A stretch of 64,000 nucleotides of DNA from contig JAPKMP010000007.1 of assembly GCA_026645935.1 (NCBI GenBank), positions 124,001 to 188,000 of the forward strand, in the 5' to 3' direction. The notes beneath the pieces are model-generated. The model was not told where the DNA came from. It saw nothing but the letters and a program-made list of their open reading frames with translations, and did not search any database. This DNA is from Candidatus Villigracilaceae bacterium (GTDB lineage Bacteria; Chloroflexota; Anaerolineae; Anaerolineales; Villigracilaceae). Of this stretch, positions 34,901 through 43,846 are shown piece after piece. How positions within the stretch are numbered: the first letter of the stretch is position 1; every line of letters begins with the position of its first letter. The translations under genes were made by a program, and so were the position numbers.

Positions 34901-35091
34901 ATCTGACTCCTTCGCTCGTATGCTATGGCTCGATTATACAACGTAAACCAAACCTCCTGCATGGCAGATGTATTACCTCCAAATCGACGGCGAAATTCGG
35001 ACCTGCGCCTCGCGCCCGCCCTCCGCCTTTCATGCTGCCCTGAATCTTCCGCCTCCCTGATATTTCCCCCACGAGCAGGAGCGAAGGCATA

Positions 35092-37398
35092 TCATGCGCT
35101 TTCCGGAACGACCACTTCCAGCGGGAATATCTCGGAACAATTCGTGCATTGCGCTTCACGTTTATTGGCGATCACCAACAAGCCCTTACACTTCGGGCAC
35201 GGCACGGCGAGGGGTCTTTTCCATGTGGTGAAATCACAGTTCGGATAATTGGCACAGCCATAAAAGGTGCGCCCTTTGCGGGTTCTGCGCTCCACCATCT
35301 CGCCGCCGTCCTTCGGACAAGCAACCCCGATCTTCTCAAGCCACGGCTCTGTATAACGGCAATTTGGAAAATTCGAACAGGAGATGAACTTTCCAAATCG
35401 TCCATAGCGAATGACCAACTCTCCCCCATCATCCGGGCATTTCCTGCCGATCGGCTCCGGCTCGGACTTTGAAACAGGTATTTCAGCCTGAGCCTTTTTC
35501 ACATCCGCAGAAAACGGTTCATAAAATTCGCGGATCGCATCCGTCCAGGGCATTTCGCCTTCCGCGATCTTATCCAGGTCCTCTTCCATATGCGCGGTGA
35601 AACTCAAATCCACCACTTCGGGGAAGTATTGCGCCATAAGGTCATTGACCTGAATGCCGATCTCTGTGGGCACAAGCCGCTTCTCTTCACGCACAGCATA
35701 ACCGCGTTGCTGAATCGTGGAAATCGTCGGCGCATAGGTGGATGGACGGCCGATACCGTTCTCTTCAAGCGCCTTCACCAGGGAGGCTTCACTGTACCGC
35801 GGAGGCGGCTGCGTGAAGTGCTGTTCAGGGATCAACCGGATCAATTCCTGCATCTGTCCCTCCTCTACGCCTCTGGGAATTTTGACATCCTCCTCTTCGT
35901 CCTCCGCGCGCGCATCTTCATTCTTTGATTCCTGATACACGACCAGGAAACCCGCAAATTGAACTTCAGAATGCGAAGCGCGCAGGAGATATTCATGGCT
36001 TTGCGATTTTCCAGTAACCTCTACCTGCAATGTATCAAAGACCGCAAACGCCATCTGGGAGGCGACAAACCTCTGCCAGATAAGTTGGTACAACTTGAAC
36101 ATCGCCGGCTCCAGAAACGGTTTCACCTTCGCCGGGTCGCGCATGACAGACGTCGGGCGGATGGCTTCGTGAGCCTCCTGCGCACCCGCCGTTTTGGTCT
36201 TGTAAACAGGCGCCTCACCGGGCAGATACTCCGAGCCGTATTTTTCCATCACATATTCACGCGCTTCGTTCTGCGCCAAGGCCGAAACATTGGTCGAATC
36301 CGTGCGCATGTATGTGATCAAACCGGTCGAACCGCCCTCGCCGACGTCCTGCCCTTCATATAAACCCTGCGCAAGAGCCATTGTCCGTTTTGCCGTAAAA
36401 CCAAGCTTTTTGGACGCTTCCTGCTGAAGGGTCGATGTCGTGAACGGGGCGGAGGGTTTTTGCCGTTTTTCACCGCGCTTGACCTTTGAGATCTCGTAGG
36501 CGGAGGTTTCCATATCCACCAACACCGGGTCAACTGCCTCCCGATTCGTGAGCTCGGGTTCTTTATCGTCGATGCGGACAAGTTTGGCGACGAACGTTGA
36601 TTTCAGTTTTTCAGCCTTGAATTCGCCGTGTATCGACCAATATTCGACGGGTTTGAAATCCTCGATCTCCCGCTCGCGATCGACAAGAAGACGCAGCGCG
36701 ACCGACTGCACACGTCCCGCAGAGAGCCGCCCGCGCACTTTCTCCCAGAGAACCGGGCTGATGCTGTAACCAACCAAGCGATCCAATACGCGGCGAGCCT
36801 GCTGGGCATTGACGAGATTCATATCGATACTGCGCGGATGAGAAAACGCCTCTGAAACCGCAGGCGCAGTGATCTCATGGAACACGACGCGCTTTGCCCG
36901 CTCCGGTTCGATGCCCGCCGCTTCCATTAGATGCCATGAGATCGATTCGCCTTCACGGTCGGGATCGGTTGCGAGATAGATCTCCTCAGCCTTCTTCGCC
37001 AATTGCTTGATCTCTTTGACAACTTCCTTCTTCTCGTTTGGCACGCGATATTTCGGCTCAAAGTTATTGTCCACATCGACGGATAATTGCGATTTCAACA
37101 AATCTCGCACATGTCCCACAGAAGCACGGACGGTGAATCCCTTACCGAGAAAACGCCCGACCGTTTTTGCCTTGGCGGGCGACTCGACGATCACAAGTTT
37201 CCCTTCGCGCACCTCCACCTTTTCCGGTTTTTCCGGCGGAGTCAAACCAGCGTGGGCGTCCGTTTTGCCCATGCGAAATAATTTTGTGCCGCAAACGGGA
37301 CATACCCCGGTCGTGACCGCAGAACCCTTGGCATTGAATCCAGCCACAGGGTCTTTTATTTCCCGTTTGGTCTTGCATTTCATACAATAGGCTTCCAT
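35092..37398 (-). CDS. topA: DNA topoisomerase I with an added N-terminal zinc ribbon
   Basis: A 768-residue type IA topoisomerase that relaxes negative supercoils. Residues 1-45 are a DUF5679-like zinc ribbon (C5, C8, C33, C36) fused before the TOPRIM domain (GKLVIVESPAKAKTVGRFLG; acidic ATDPDREGE at about 143-151). The catalytic tyrosine is Y363 in LITYMRTDSTN. Three C-terminal zinc-binding units follow (CPDDGG...CSNFPNC; CPKDGG...CANYPNC; CPKC...CTNC). GGAGGA precedes ATG 37398. A terminator separates it from manC upstream. Confidence 0.95.
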   Translation of the reverse strand: MEAYCMKCKTKREIKDPVAGFNAKGSAVTTGVCPVCGTKLFRMGKTDAHAGLTPPEKPEKVEVREGKLVIVESPAKAKTVGRFLGKGFTVRASVGHVRDLLKSQLSVDVDNNFEPKYRVPNEKKEVVKEIKQLAKKAEEIYLATDPDREGESISWHLMEAAGIEPERAKRVVFHEITAPAVSEAFSHPRSIDMNLVNAQQARRVLDRLVGYSISPVLWEKVRGRLSAGRVQSVALRLLVDREREIEDFKPVEYWSIHGEFKAEKLKSTFVAKLVRIDDKEPELTNREAVDPVLVDMETSAYEISKVKRGEKRQKPSAPFTTSTLQQEASKKLGFTAKRTMALAQGLYEGQDVGEGGSTGLITYMRTDSTNVSALAQNEAREYVMEKYGSEYLPGEAPVYKTKTAGAQEAHEAIRPTSVMRDPAKVKPFLEPAMFKLYQLIWQRFVASQMAFAVFDTLQVEVTGKSQSHEYLLRASHSEVQFAGFLVVYQESKNEDARAEDEEEDVKIPRGVEEGQMQELIRLIPEQHFTQPPPRYSEASLVKALEENGIGRPSTYAPTISTIQQRGYAVREEKRLVPTEIGIQVNDLMAQYFPEVVDLSFTAHMEEDLDKIAEGEMPWTDAIREFYEPFSADVKKAQAEIPVSKSEPEPIGRKCPDDGGELVIRYGRFGKFISCSNFPNCRYTEPWLEKIGVACPKDGGEMVERRTRKGRTFYGCANYPNCDFTTWKRPLAVPCPKCKGLLVIANKREAQCTNCSEIFPLEVVVPESA

Positions 37399-37462
37399 CT
37401 AAATTCCTCCAGCATTTCCCTCATTGAGTCTTGTAATAAATGAGAGTCAGACTGCCATACAT

Positions 37463-37494
37463 AAAAGATCCCGCAAGGTTAATCCTTACGGGAT
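37463..37494 (-). terminator. Terminator after manC
   Basis: On the minus strand ATCCCGTAAGG pairs with CCTTGCGGGAT (11 bp with one U-G pair), 5-nt loop, then CTTTTATG. It lies between manC and topA, so topA probably has its own promoter. Confidence 0.75.
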
Positions 37495-37563
37495 GGACAT
37501 TCTACAGCAATATCCCGATTTTTGGCAAACGCTTTTTTTCTTCAGCCCGTTCGTGGTTTCAGG

Positions 37564-38664
37564 TTACAGATATTTTTCCTGTCGATGTTTCTTCAAATGC
37601 TCGACAACATCCTTTACTTTTTGCGATTGGTCTGTCTTGCAGATCAGAAGCGCATCGCCTGTATCTATTATGATCGTGTCGTCCACACCGATGGTGACGA
37701 TCAATCGGTCTGAACCGCTATAGACAAGTGTATTGTTCGTTTCGAGCGCAAGGTGCGACGTTGCATTGGTGGCGATATTTCCATTCATATCCGGCAGCAG
37801 CACTTCGAACAAGGATGACCAAATGCCCACATCGCTCCAACCCAATCCGCCCGCCGGGAGGACCGCTACACGTTCCGCTTTTTCCATGATGCCATAATCC
37901 ACAGTCTCGGTTTTTAAATCCAGCCATTTTTCCTTGAGGGATGCATCAAAATCGCCCCTTCCCCAGCGGCTCCCAATAAATTCAAGCGTTCCATGCAATC
38001 GGGGCATCTGCATCCGGATCTCATCCAATATTGCGTCCGTCCGCCATATGAACATGCCGCTGTTCCAAGAATGATCGCCGGAATGCAGCAATTGCTGAGC
38101 CGTTTTTTCACTTGGCTTCTCTTTAAAGCTCTTGACTTCATACACCGGATACGTATACCCGCCATCCAAAGGTGACCCTTGTTGGATGTATCCAAACGCA
38201 GTTGATGGAAGCGTTGGCGTAATCCCAAGAGTAACCAGATAACTGCGATCCGCTACTTCGAATGCCGCTTTCAAAAGGTAATGAAACAGATCCACATTAC
38301 GGATAAAATGATCCGAGGGCAGGATCGCCATCGAAGCCATTGGGTCGCGCTTTTGCAGAGTCATCGCGGCCAGCCCGACCACCGAAGCCGTCCCACGTGG
38401 GGCGGGTTCGATCAAATAATTTTCATCGGGAAGTTCAGGAGTCTGACTCTTCATCTCCCTGGCCTGCTCTTCCACGGTTACAACGAGGATACGCTCCGGC
38501 GGAAACAATCCCTCCAGTCTCTTAACCGTGCTTTGAAACAGGGTCTCCTGACCGATCAACGGCAATAATTGTTTTGGTCTTTCCCTTCGTGAGAGGGGCC
38601 ATAAACGGGTCCCGCCGCCGCCGGCCATGATGACTGCATAGGCATGCGTTAGATCAAAAGCCAT
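37564..38664 (-). CDS. manC: Mannose-1-phosphate guanylyltransferase
   Basis: A 366-residue nucleotidyltransferase making GDP-mannose from mannose-1-phosphate and GTP. AVIMAGGGGTRLWPLSRRERPKQ (12-34) is the pyrophosphorylase motif, and FKEKPSEKTAQ and WNSGMFIWRTD are diagnostic. It lacks the C-terminal isomerase domain, so it is monofunctional. GDP-mannose feeds polyprenol-P-mannose synthesis by the enzyme at 29031. It starts 9 nt after dprA on the same strand. Confidence 0.93.
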   Translation of the reverse strand: MAFDLTHAYAVIMAGGGGTRLWPLSRRERPKQLLPLIGQETLFQSTVKRLEGLFPPERILVVTVEEQAREMKSQTPELPDENYLIEPAPRGTASVVGLAAMTLQKRDPMASMAILPSDHFIRNVDLFHYLLKAAFEVADRSYLVTLGITPTLPSTAFGYIQQGSPLDGGYTYPVYEVKSFKEKPSEKTAQQLLHSGDHSWNSGMFIWRTDAILDEIRMQMPRLHGTLEFIGSRWGRGDFDASLKEKWLDLKTETVDYGIMEKAERVAVLPAGGLGWSDVGIWSSLFEVLLPDMNGNIATNATSHLALETNNTLVYSGSDRLIVTIGVDDTIIIDTGDALLICKTDQSQKVKDVVEHLKKHRQEKYL

Positions 38665-38673
38665 TCATCTCTC

Positions 38674-39780
38674 CTAAAGATTGTAGTTCGATTGTTCTTC
38701 CCGAACCGCCACATAATTCATCCCGCCCACCTGCCTCACCATGCCTTTCAATTCCATCATGGCGAGCGCTGCGGATATTTTTTCGATGGGCAGATTTGCT
38801 TGATTGCGGATCTCATCCACATGCATAGGTTCACTGCCGAGCGTGTTCAGTACAAGCGCCTCGGTCTCATCAGACGGTAAGACCTTCCGCGCCGATTTAT
38901 GTTCGCCCATACGCGTCAGATCGAGCGCCTGCATCAGGTCGGCTGGAGTCAACAACGACTGTGCGCCTTTCTGGATCAAACGGTTTGTGCCTTTGCTTTG
39001 CGGAGCGAAAATACTGCCCGGCACGGCAAAAATCTCCCGTCCCTGTTCTGCGGCGAATTCCGCCGTGATCAATGCGCCGCTTGTCTCTGCCGCTTCGACA
39101 ACCACCACAGCAAGGGATAAACCTGAAATGATGCGATTGCGCGGCGGGAAGTTCGAAGCGTCCGGCGGCGTACCGACCGCGTAATCACTGACGATCGCGC
39201 CGCGCGCCATCATTTGCTCGGCAAGCCCGCGGTGTTCGGGCGGATAGATCTTATCCACGCCCGAGCCGAGGACTGCCATCGTCCGCCCGCCCGCTTTGAG
39301 CGCGGCTTGATGCGCTATCGCATCCACACCCCGCGCAAGCCCGCTGATGACGGTGATCCCATTAGCGGCAAGATACGAGGCGATTTCCTCCGTCACTTGT
39401 CTTCCGTAAGGCGTGACTTTGCGCGTTCCGACAATCGCCACCGCAAACAAATCATCCATCAAATATTCCCCGCGGATGAAGAGAACGGGCGGCGGCTGAT
39501 CGATCTCCTTCAAGCGGGCTGGATATTCATCATCCATCCAGGTGAGGATTTTGATTCCCTGCGCCTCGATCTTCGCCCAAGCCTGATCCAGATCGATATC
39601 TTTTCTGGCCCCGACGACTTTCTCGGCAAGTTTTGCGCCCAAACCCGATTCGACCAATTCAGACGCATCTGCATTCCATGCAGAGGCAAGTTCGCCAAAA
39701 TGCGCGAGCAATCCCTGCATTCTTACGGCGCCGATGCCTTTGATGAGGTTGAACCCGATCCAATATTTCTTATCGTCCAT
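38674..39780 (-). CDS. dprA: DNA-processing protein DprA/Smf
   Basis: A 368-residue protein that protects incoming single-stranded DNA and loads RecA during transformation. The N-terminal helix-hairpin-helix region (FNLIKGIGAVRMQGLLAHFG), Rossmann core (AIVGTRKVTPYGRQVTEEIA, VISGLARGVDAIAHQAAL, MAVLGSGVDKIYPPEHRGLAEQM) and C-terminal winged helix are all present. An extended -10 (TGATACAAT) ends 9 nt before ATG. No com genes are in the window. Confidence 0.95.
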   Translation of the reverse strand: MDDKKYWIGFNLIKGIGAVRMQGLLAHFGELASAWNADASELVESGLGAKLAEKVVGARKDIDLDQAWAKIEAQGIKILTWMDDEYPARLKEIDQPPPVLFIRGEYLMDDLFAVAIVGTRKVTPYGRQVTEEIASYLAANGITVISGLARGVDAIAHQAALKAGGRTMAVLGSGVDKIYPPEHRGLAEQMMARGAIVSDYAVGTPPDASNFPPRNRIISGLSLAVVVVEAAETSGALITAEFAAEQGREIFAVPGSIFAPQSKGTNRLIQKGAQSLLTPADLMQALDLTRMGEHKSARKVLPSDETEALVLNTLGSEPMHVDEIRNQANLPIEKISAALAMMELKGMVRQVGGMNYVAVREEQSNYNL

Positions 39781-39827
39781 GGCTTGGAAATTGTATCATT
39801 CCCCAATTCGTTTTTTAAATTTTGCCT

Positions 39828-40361
39828 TCAGACCAGTCCCTCGATGAGATGAACTATCATCGTTTTGTCCTCCATATTGACCTGAAGGATCACATCCGGG
39901 ATGGCGGGAAGAAGGATTTCCCTTCCATCTTCCTTAAGAACAACATAGACGTCGTTTGCGCCGGTCTCGAGGACTTCATGCAAAACGCCAAGTTTACCGC
40001 CTTCATCCGTCGTCACAGTCAGGCCGATCAACTGGTGTTTGTAAATTTTTCCGTCGGGCAACGCCGGGACTTCACTGGATTTGACATACACCCATTGATT
40101 GCGAAAACGACCCGCTGCTTCGGGCGAGTCAGACCCGCGAAGTTTGACCAGCAGCCCGGTCCCGTGGACGCGGGCGGAGCCAATCGTATAACTGGCGTGA
40201 TCTTCACCTATGTAAACCTTGCGCCCGGGTTTGATCCGATCCGGAAAATCGGTGTGCAGGTCCATAATGATCTCTCCGTTCACCCCATGCGGGCGCCGCA
40301 GAAAACCGATCGCCAAATAAATAGACTCGCCTTTTGGCGAGCCTTTTTTTTCTTCAACCAT
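39828..40361 (-). CDS. rimM: Ribosome maturation factor RimM
   Basis: A 177-residue 16S processing factor that binds S19 and acts on the 30S head. IYLAIGFLRRPHGVNGEIIMDLHTDFPDRI is the conserved start of the RimM domain, followed by a PRC-barrel (HQLIGLTVTTDEGGKLGVLHEVLETGANDVYVV). The first 13 residues (VEEKKGSPKGES) are an extra tail encoded by an A8 run plus a hairpin. It lies 2 nt after khpA in the usual rpsP-khpA-rimM order; trmD, normally next, is absent. Confidence 0.94.
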   Translation of the reverse strand: MVEEKKGSPKGESIYLAIGFLRRPHGVNGEIIMDLHTDFPDRIKPGRKVYIGEDHASYTIGSARVHGTGLLVKLRGSDSPEAAGRFRNQWVYVKSSEVPALPDGKIYKHQLIGLTVTTDEGGKLGVLHEVLETGANDVYVVLKEDGREILLPAIPDVILQVNMEDKTMIVHLIEGLV

Positions 40362-40363
40362 TG

Positions 40364-40603
40364 TCAGGAGGGTTCCGTGACATCCAGCGTGGCTTGTTTG
40401 CCCTGGCGTTCCGACGCGACCCGCAACAAGGCACGGATGGAATTCGCCACTTTTCCACCCTTGCCGATCACGCGCCCCATATCTTCCTTGGCGACGCTCA
40501 ACTCAATGCGAGGGCGGTTGCCGTTGGACTGGGTGACGATTACATCTTCGGGGTGGTCCACAAGGGATTTGGCGATATATTCAATCAGGTCTTTCATGTT
40601 CAC
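40364..40603 (-). CDS. khpA: KH domain RNA-binding protein KhpA
   Basis: A 79-residue single KH-domain protein. The GxxG loop is in MGRVIGKGGKVANSIRALLRVA. MKDLIEYIAKSLVDHPEDVIV is the standard N-terminus. KhpA, with KhpB, binds many RNAs and affects cell size in Gram-positive bacteria. It lies between rpsP and rimM as in most Gram-positive-type genomes. A 13-bp hairpin separates it from rpsP. Confidence 0.95.
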   Translation of the reverse strand: MNMKDLIEYIAKSLVDHPEDVIVTQSNGNRPRIELSVAKEDMGRVIGKGGKVANSIRALLRVASERQGKQATLDVTEPS

Positions 40604-40612
40604 CTTGTAATC

Positions 40613-40643
40613 GACCCCAAAGGTCTCAATGACCTTTGGGGTC
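40613..40643 (-). other. Hairpin between rpsP and khpA
   Basis: A perfect 13-bp inverted repeat (GACCCCAAAGGTC / GACCTTTGGGGTC) with a 5-nt loop. No T-run follows on the minus strand, so it is unlikely to end transcription. It may protect the rpsP message or serve as a processing site. Confidence 0.7.
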
Positions 40644-40654
40644 TTGTTGACTTT

Positions 40655-40996
40655 TTACTTGCGCGTCTTGACCGGCGCGGCACGTTTGGCTTCCGCGGCG
40701 GTGGCTTCCTCGAGGAGGAGATCCAACGTCTCGCCTTTCTTGTAGCGTTCGAATCGCTCAAGGGTTCCGGCGGTTTTCAGGATCTTTTCCACCGATTCGG
40801 TCGGCAGGGCGCCGTGATTCATCCAGCGGTAGATGCGCTTTTCATCCAATTTGATAGTGGCGGGCTCAGTACGCGGGTTATACACGCCAAGAATCTCCAA
40901 AAAACGACCGTCACGCGGGGATTCCTTGTCCGCGGCGACGATGCGGTACGTGGGTTGACCTCGAAGGCCAATACGACGTAAACGAAGACGAACCAT
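40655..40996 (-). CDS. rpsP: Ribosomal protein bS16
   Basis: A 113-residue 30S ribosomal protein. MVRLRLRRIGLRGQPTYRIVAADKESPRDGRFLEILGVYNPRTEP is the S16 signature. The Ala/Lys-rich C-terminal extension (EEATAAEAKRAAPVKTRK) is longer than in E. coli but common in other phyla. First gene of the rpsP-khpA-rimM operon. Confidence 0.97.
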   Translation of the reverse strand: MVRLRLRRIGLRGQPTYRIVAADKESPRDGRFLEILGVYNPRTEPATIKLDEKRIYRWMNHGALPTESVEKILKTAGTLERFERYKKGETLDLLLEEATAAEAKRAAPVKTRK

Positions 40997-41152
40997 TCTA
41001 AACTTGCTCCTTTAGTTTTTTGATTACATTCCAGACAGGCACGAGAGGGTTGTGTGCGGGCTGGAATTGCGGGATGTATTTTACCAGAAGAAACCGGCAA
41101 TGGACGACTCACTTGCCCTTTCCTGAAAAACGCGAGGCGCCTCTTAAAACCA

Positions 41153-41180
41153 TTGACTTTCCAATGAAAATGAGTATTCT
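41153..41180 (+). promoter_or_regulatory. Promoter of the 41245 LysM-like gene
   Basis: TTGACT (41153-41158), a 16-nt spacer and TATTCT (41175-41180). The -10 lies in GAGTATTCTAG, which recurs with the same spacing before the LysM gene at 49928. Confidence 0.6.
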
Positions 41181-41244
41181 AGTCTCATTCGGGCAGGACA
41201 AGACAAGAACTAAGGTGCCCGGGATCCAAAAAAGGAGATTTGAA

Positions 41245-41766
41245 ATGGCTCAACCCAAGAAATACCTCCTCACGCCTGCCGGAGGCGGAGCGCCTGTTTG
41301 GTACACGGAATACACCCTGCCTCCCAATGCACGGAATAAAGGACTGAAGGACATCGCCCGGGAACAATTAGGCGACGAGAAACTCTTCGTCAATATCCTG
41401 AGAAAAATCGGGCCGGAAAATAACCAGGGTATCAAATGGTTCGATGAGATCACCCCCAAGGACCGCATCGATCCCAACTGGACTTTCCTCCTTCCCCCGG
41501 CGGCATCCGGAGCAGATTTGGGGAAATTCAAGATCAAACAGCGAATGGCCGTCCGCACATCTCCGAGAATCGAGGCGGGGAATGTCTTCTTTGAAGGTCC
41601 CCCCGAGACGGAATATACCTTCAAGAAAAGTTCAAAATTCACAGATGCCAACGGGCTGGTCTGGGTGGACGTCACCCAATCGAATATTCCGCGCAAGGTC
41701 AGCGGCGCGACCTATTGGATGTGTGTCCGTGAAGGAAATATTGCCCGCACAGACCCGGTGGTTTAG
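41245..41766 (+). CDS. Small protein with LysM-like and SH3-like regions
   Basis: A 173-residue protein. AAAGGAG lies 7 nt before ATG 41245, so the longer upstream frame is not used. Residues about 15-90 follow the LysM pattern (LKDIAREQLGDEKLFVNILRKI ... IDPNWTFLLPP), though it is divergent. Residues about 95-173 look like an SH3 domain (FKIKQRMAVRTSPRIEAGNVFFEGPPETEYTF). No signal peptide is present. The likely role is binding or organising wall glycan, but cytoplasmic location is possible. It ends before a strong terminator. Confidence 0.7.
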   Translation: MAQPKKYLLTPAGGGAPVWYTEYTLPPNARNKGLKDIAREQLGDEKLFVNILRKIGPENNQGIKWFDEITPKDRIDPNWTFLLPPAASGADLGKFKIKQRMAVRTSPRIEAGNVFFEGPPETEYTFKKSSKFTDANGLVWVDVTQSNIPRKVSGATYWMCVREGNIARTDPVV

Positions 41767-41807
41767 AACGCAAGATGGTCACTACGGTCGTCCGCCACGC
41801 CGCCGAT

Positions 41808-41856
41808 AAAAAATCATCCCGCAGCTTCGGTCATCCCCGACGCGGGATGATTTTTT
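41808..41856 (+). terminator. Terminator after the 41245 gene
   Basis: AAAAAATCATCCCGC pairs perfectly with GCGGGATGATTTTTT (15 bp) over a 19-nt loop. The A and T runs make it usable in both directions. Confidence 0.9.
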
Positions 41857-41874
41857 CCCAGGACATTTCAGGGA

Positions 41875-41880
41875 TATAAT
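41875..41880 (+). promoter_or_regulatory. -10 box before the LysM lipoprotein gene
   Basis: A perfect TATAAT directly after the terminator above. It gives a leader of about 53 nt before ATG 41940, with AAAGGAA nearby. No good -35 is seen. Confidence 0.45.
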
Positions 41881-41939
41881 TTTCATTGTCCCGGTTTGCT
41901 GTTGGGAGCAACGCCTCTCTCAAAGGAAAGGAAGTCGAA

Positions 41940-43832
41940 ATGAAAAATTTTTACCGCCTGTTTCTTCTATTTAACTGTCTGAGTTTGGTGTTGTCCTCCT
42001 GCACGATTGGTGGCGGCGCGACTGAAGTTCCGGCTGAGAGTCAAATCCAGATCCTGCAGGCAACAGCCACCCTGTCGCTTACAGATAAAGTGGCGATCGA
42101 ACTGTCTGCCCAGGTGGACACGACAACCCAATACAATACTGTCGGGCAGATCGTAAAATTCAAATACATTGTGAGAATGGCAAAAAATGACAGCGCGGAC
42201 ATTCAACCCAACATCGCATTTACCGGAGCAACTCCCGCCTGCCCCTCAATAAATTCGATCGGCAACCTGAATGACCGGTTCGATGCCGGGGAAAGCATGG
42301 AATGCACATTTGATTATCCGCTAACCCAGGCGGATCTCGATAAAGCATCGGTCTCGAACGTGGTGACCGTCAACATTTACACGGTCAACTCAAATACAGT
42401 TACAACAACAGTTCCCACCGTCCCGTCAAAACTTCTCACGCTGACTAAGGTCGCAGACCCGGCAAGTTATTATCAAGTCGGTCAATCCATCAAATTCAAT
42501 TACACAATTAAAAACAGCGGTTCGAACCAGTTGAGTCCCGGTCCATTCACTATCACGGATTCAGGGATCAACAACAATACGCCGTTCAACTGCGGGGATG
42601 CGAATGCCATCCTCGCCCCCGGCGCGACCCTGACCTGTTCAGCGACATATACTGTCACCTCCGCCGACATGAATGCAGCATCGGTCGCAACAGTGGCAAC
42701 GGCCGCGGGAGGCGGCGCAAATCCATCAGCGCAGGTTTCCGTAACGATAAACAAGACTTCGCCGCCCGCGCTTACCACCGGCTCAACCATTCAGCATAAG
42801 GTAAGCAAAGGCGAATGGTTATGGCAGATCGCCCGGTGTTATGGAGCCGATCCCGCAAAGACAGTCGCGGCGAACCCGCAGATTCCAAATCCCGCTAAGA
42901 TCAAGGAAGGCATGATCGTCACAGTTCCCAATATTGGGAGCAATGGAAAAATCAACACGCCGCCATGTGCCGGGTTACATCTCGTCCAATCCGGCGACAC
43001 TTGGAGTTCCATCGCCACGAAATACAACGTAGACCTGGGTCTTCTCCAGATTGCCAACGGAAATCTTTTGACCCCAGGGAAGGAAATCAAGATTCCGTTC
43101 TACACCTTCGGGCTGAATCTTCCCACACCCGGAGCTTCTCCCATCATCACCCCTGGTGCGACCACCCCCGCCCCATCCAGCAGTTTGACATTGACGGTGA
43201 CAGCCTCCCCCAATACGTACAGCCAGGCGGGGCAGGCAATCACATTTACATATACCATCAAAAACAGCGGCACGACCACGCTGGGTCCCGATCAATTCAG
43301 AGTGACGGACGGGCTCGTAAGCGCCGGCGCTTTTGATTGCGGTCAACGGACCACTCTTTCTCCGGGGGCAACCACGTTTTGCACTGCCACATATACCATT
43401 ACACAGGATGTGGTCGACAACGCCTCTGCCGTGACGAGCAATGCCTCGGCCTCGGGAGGCGGCATTACCTCCCCTGCAGTCGTTACAACGATTACGAAAG
43501 CCGTATCATCGTTGACCCTGACGGTATCTGCCAACCCAACAACATATAACCAAGCCGGGCAGACAATAACCTTCACCTATACCATCAAGAATAGCGGAAC
43601 GACAGCGCTGGGTCCCGATCAATTCAAGGTCACGGACGGTCTTGTCAGCACGACTCCCATCAACTGTGGGAACGCGGGCACCACCCTGGCGCCGGGTACA
43701 ACCACGTTCTGCAATGCCAACCTCACGATTACACAGGACATGCTCGCTGCGAACGCGATCACAAGCAATGCAACCGCATCAGGCGGCGGCGTGACGTCCC
43801 CGGCTGTAGTCACAACCATTACGAAACAATGA
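41940..43832 (+). CDS. LysM lipoprotein with DUF11-like repeats
   Basis: A 630-residue surface protein. The signal peptide ends in lipobox LSSC (C21). ATG 41940 is chosen because the signal peptide starts there. Four DUF11-like beta-sandwich repeats of about 95 residues share Y-Q-Q/AGQ-I-F-Y-T-I-K-N-S-G-T ... C ... L-A/S-P-G-A-T ... C-A-Y-T-I-T; the first is divergent, and the last two are nearly identical. Between repeats 2 and 3 lie two LysM motifs (HKVSKGEWLWQIARCYG..., HLVQSGDTWSSIATKYN...). It probably projects from the wall. Its stop overlaps a start-like ATG of the peptidase gene. Confidence 0.85.
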   Translation: MKNFYRLFLLFNCLSLVLSSCTIGGGATEVPAESQIQILQATATLSLTDKVAIELSAQVDTTTQYNTVGQIVKFKYIVRMAKNDSADIQPNIAFTGATPACPSINSIGNLNDRFDAGESMECTFDYPLTQADLDKASVSNVVTVNIYTVNSNTVTTTVPTVPSKLLTLTKVADPASYYQVGQSIKFNYTIKNSGSNQLSPGPFTITDSGINNNTPFNCGDANAILAPGATLTCSATYTVTSADMNAASVATVATAAGGGANPSAQVSVTINKTSPPALTTGSTIQHKVSKGEWLWQIARCYGADPAKTVAANPQIPNPAKIKEGMIVTVPNIGSNGKINTPPCAGLHLVQSGDTWSSIATKYNVDLGLLQIANGNLLTPGKEIKIPFYTFGLNLPTPGASPIITPGATTPAPSSSLTLTVTASPNTYSQAGQAITFTYTIKNSGTTTLGPDQFRVTDGLVSAGAFDCGQRTTLSPGATTFCTATYTITQDVVDNASAVTSNASASGGGITSPAVVTTITKAVSSLTLTVSANPTTYNQAGQTITFTYTIKNSGTTALGPDQFKVTDGLVSTTPINCGNAGTTLAPGTTTFCNANLTITQDMLAANAITSNATASGGGVTSPAVVTTITKQ

Positions 43833-43846
43833 GAAGGAGTTCTCTC

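Noticed and set aside
39822-40610. Plus-strand frame of 262 codons over rimM and khpA
   Set aside because: It is the complement of conserved rimM and khpA. Low-complexity His/Phe/Arg content indicates a shadow frame.
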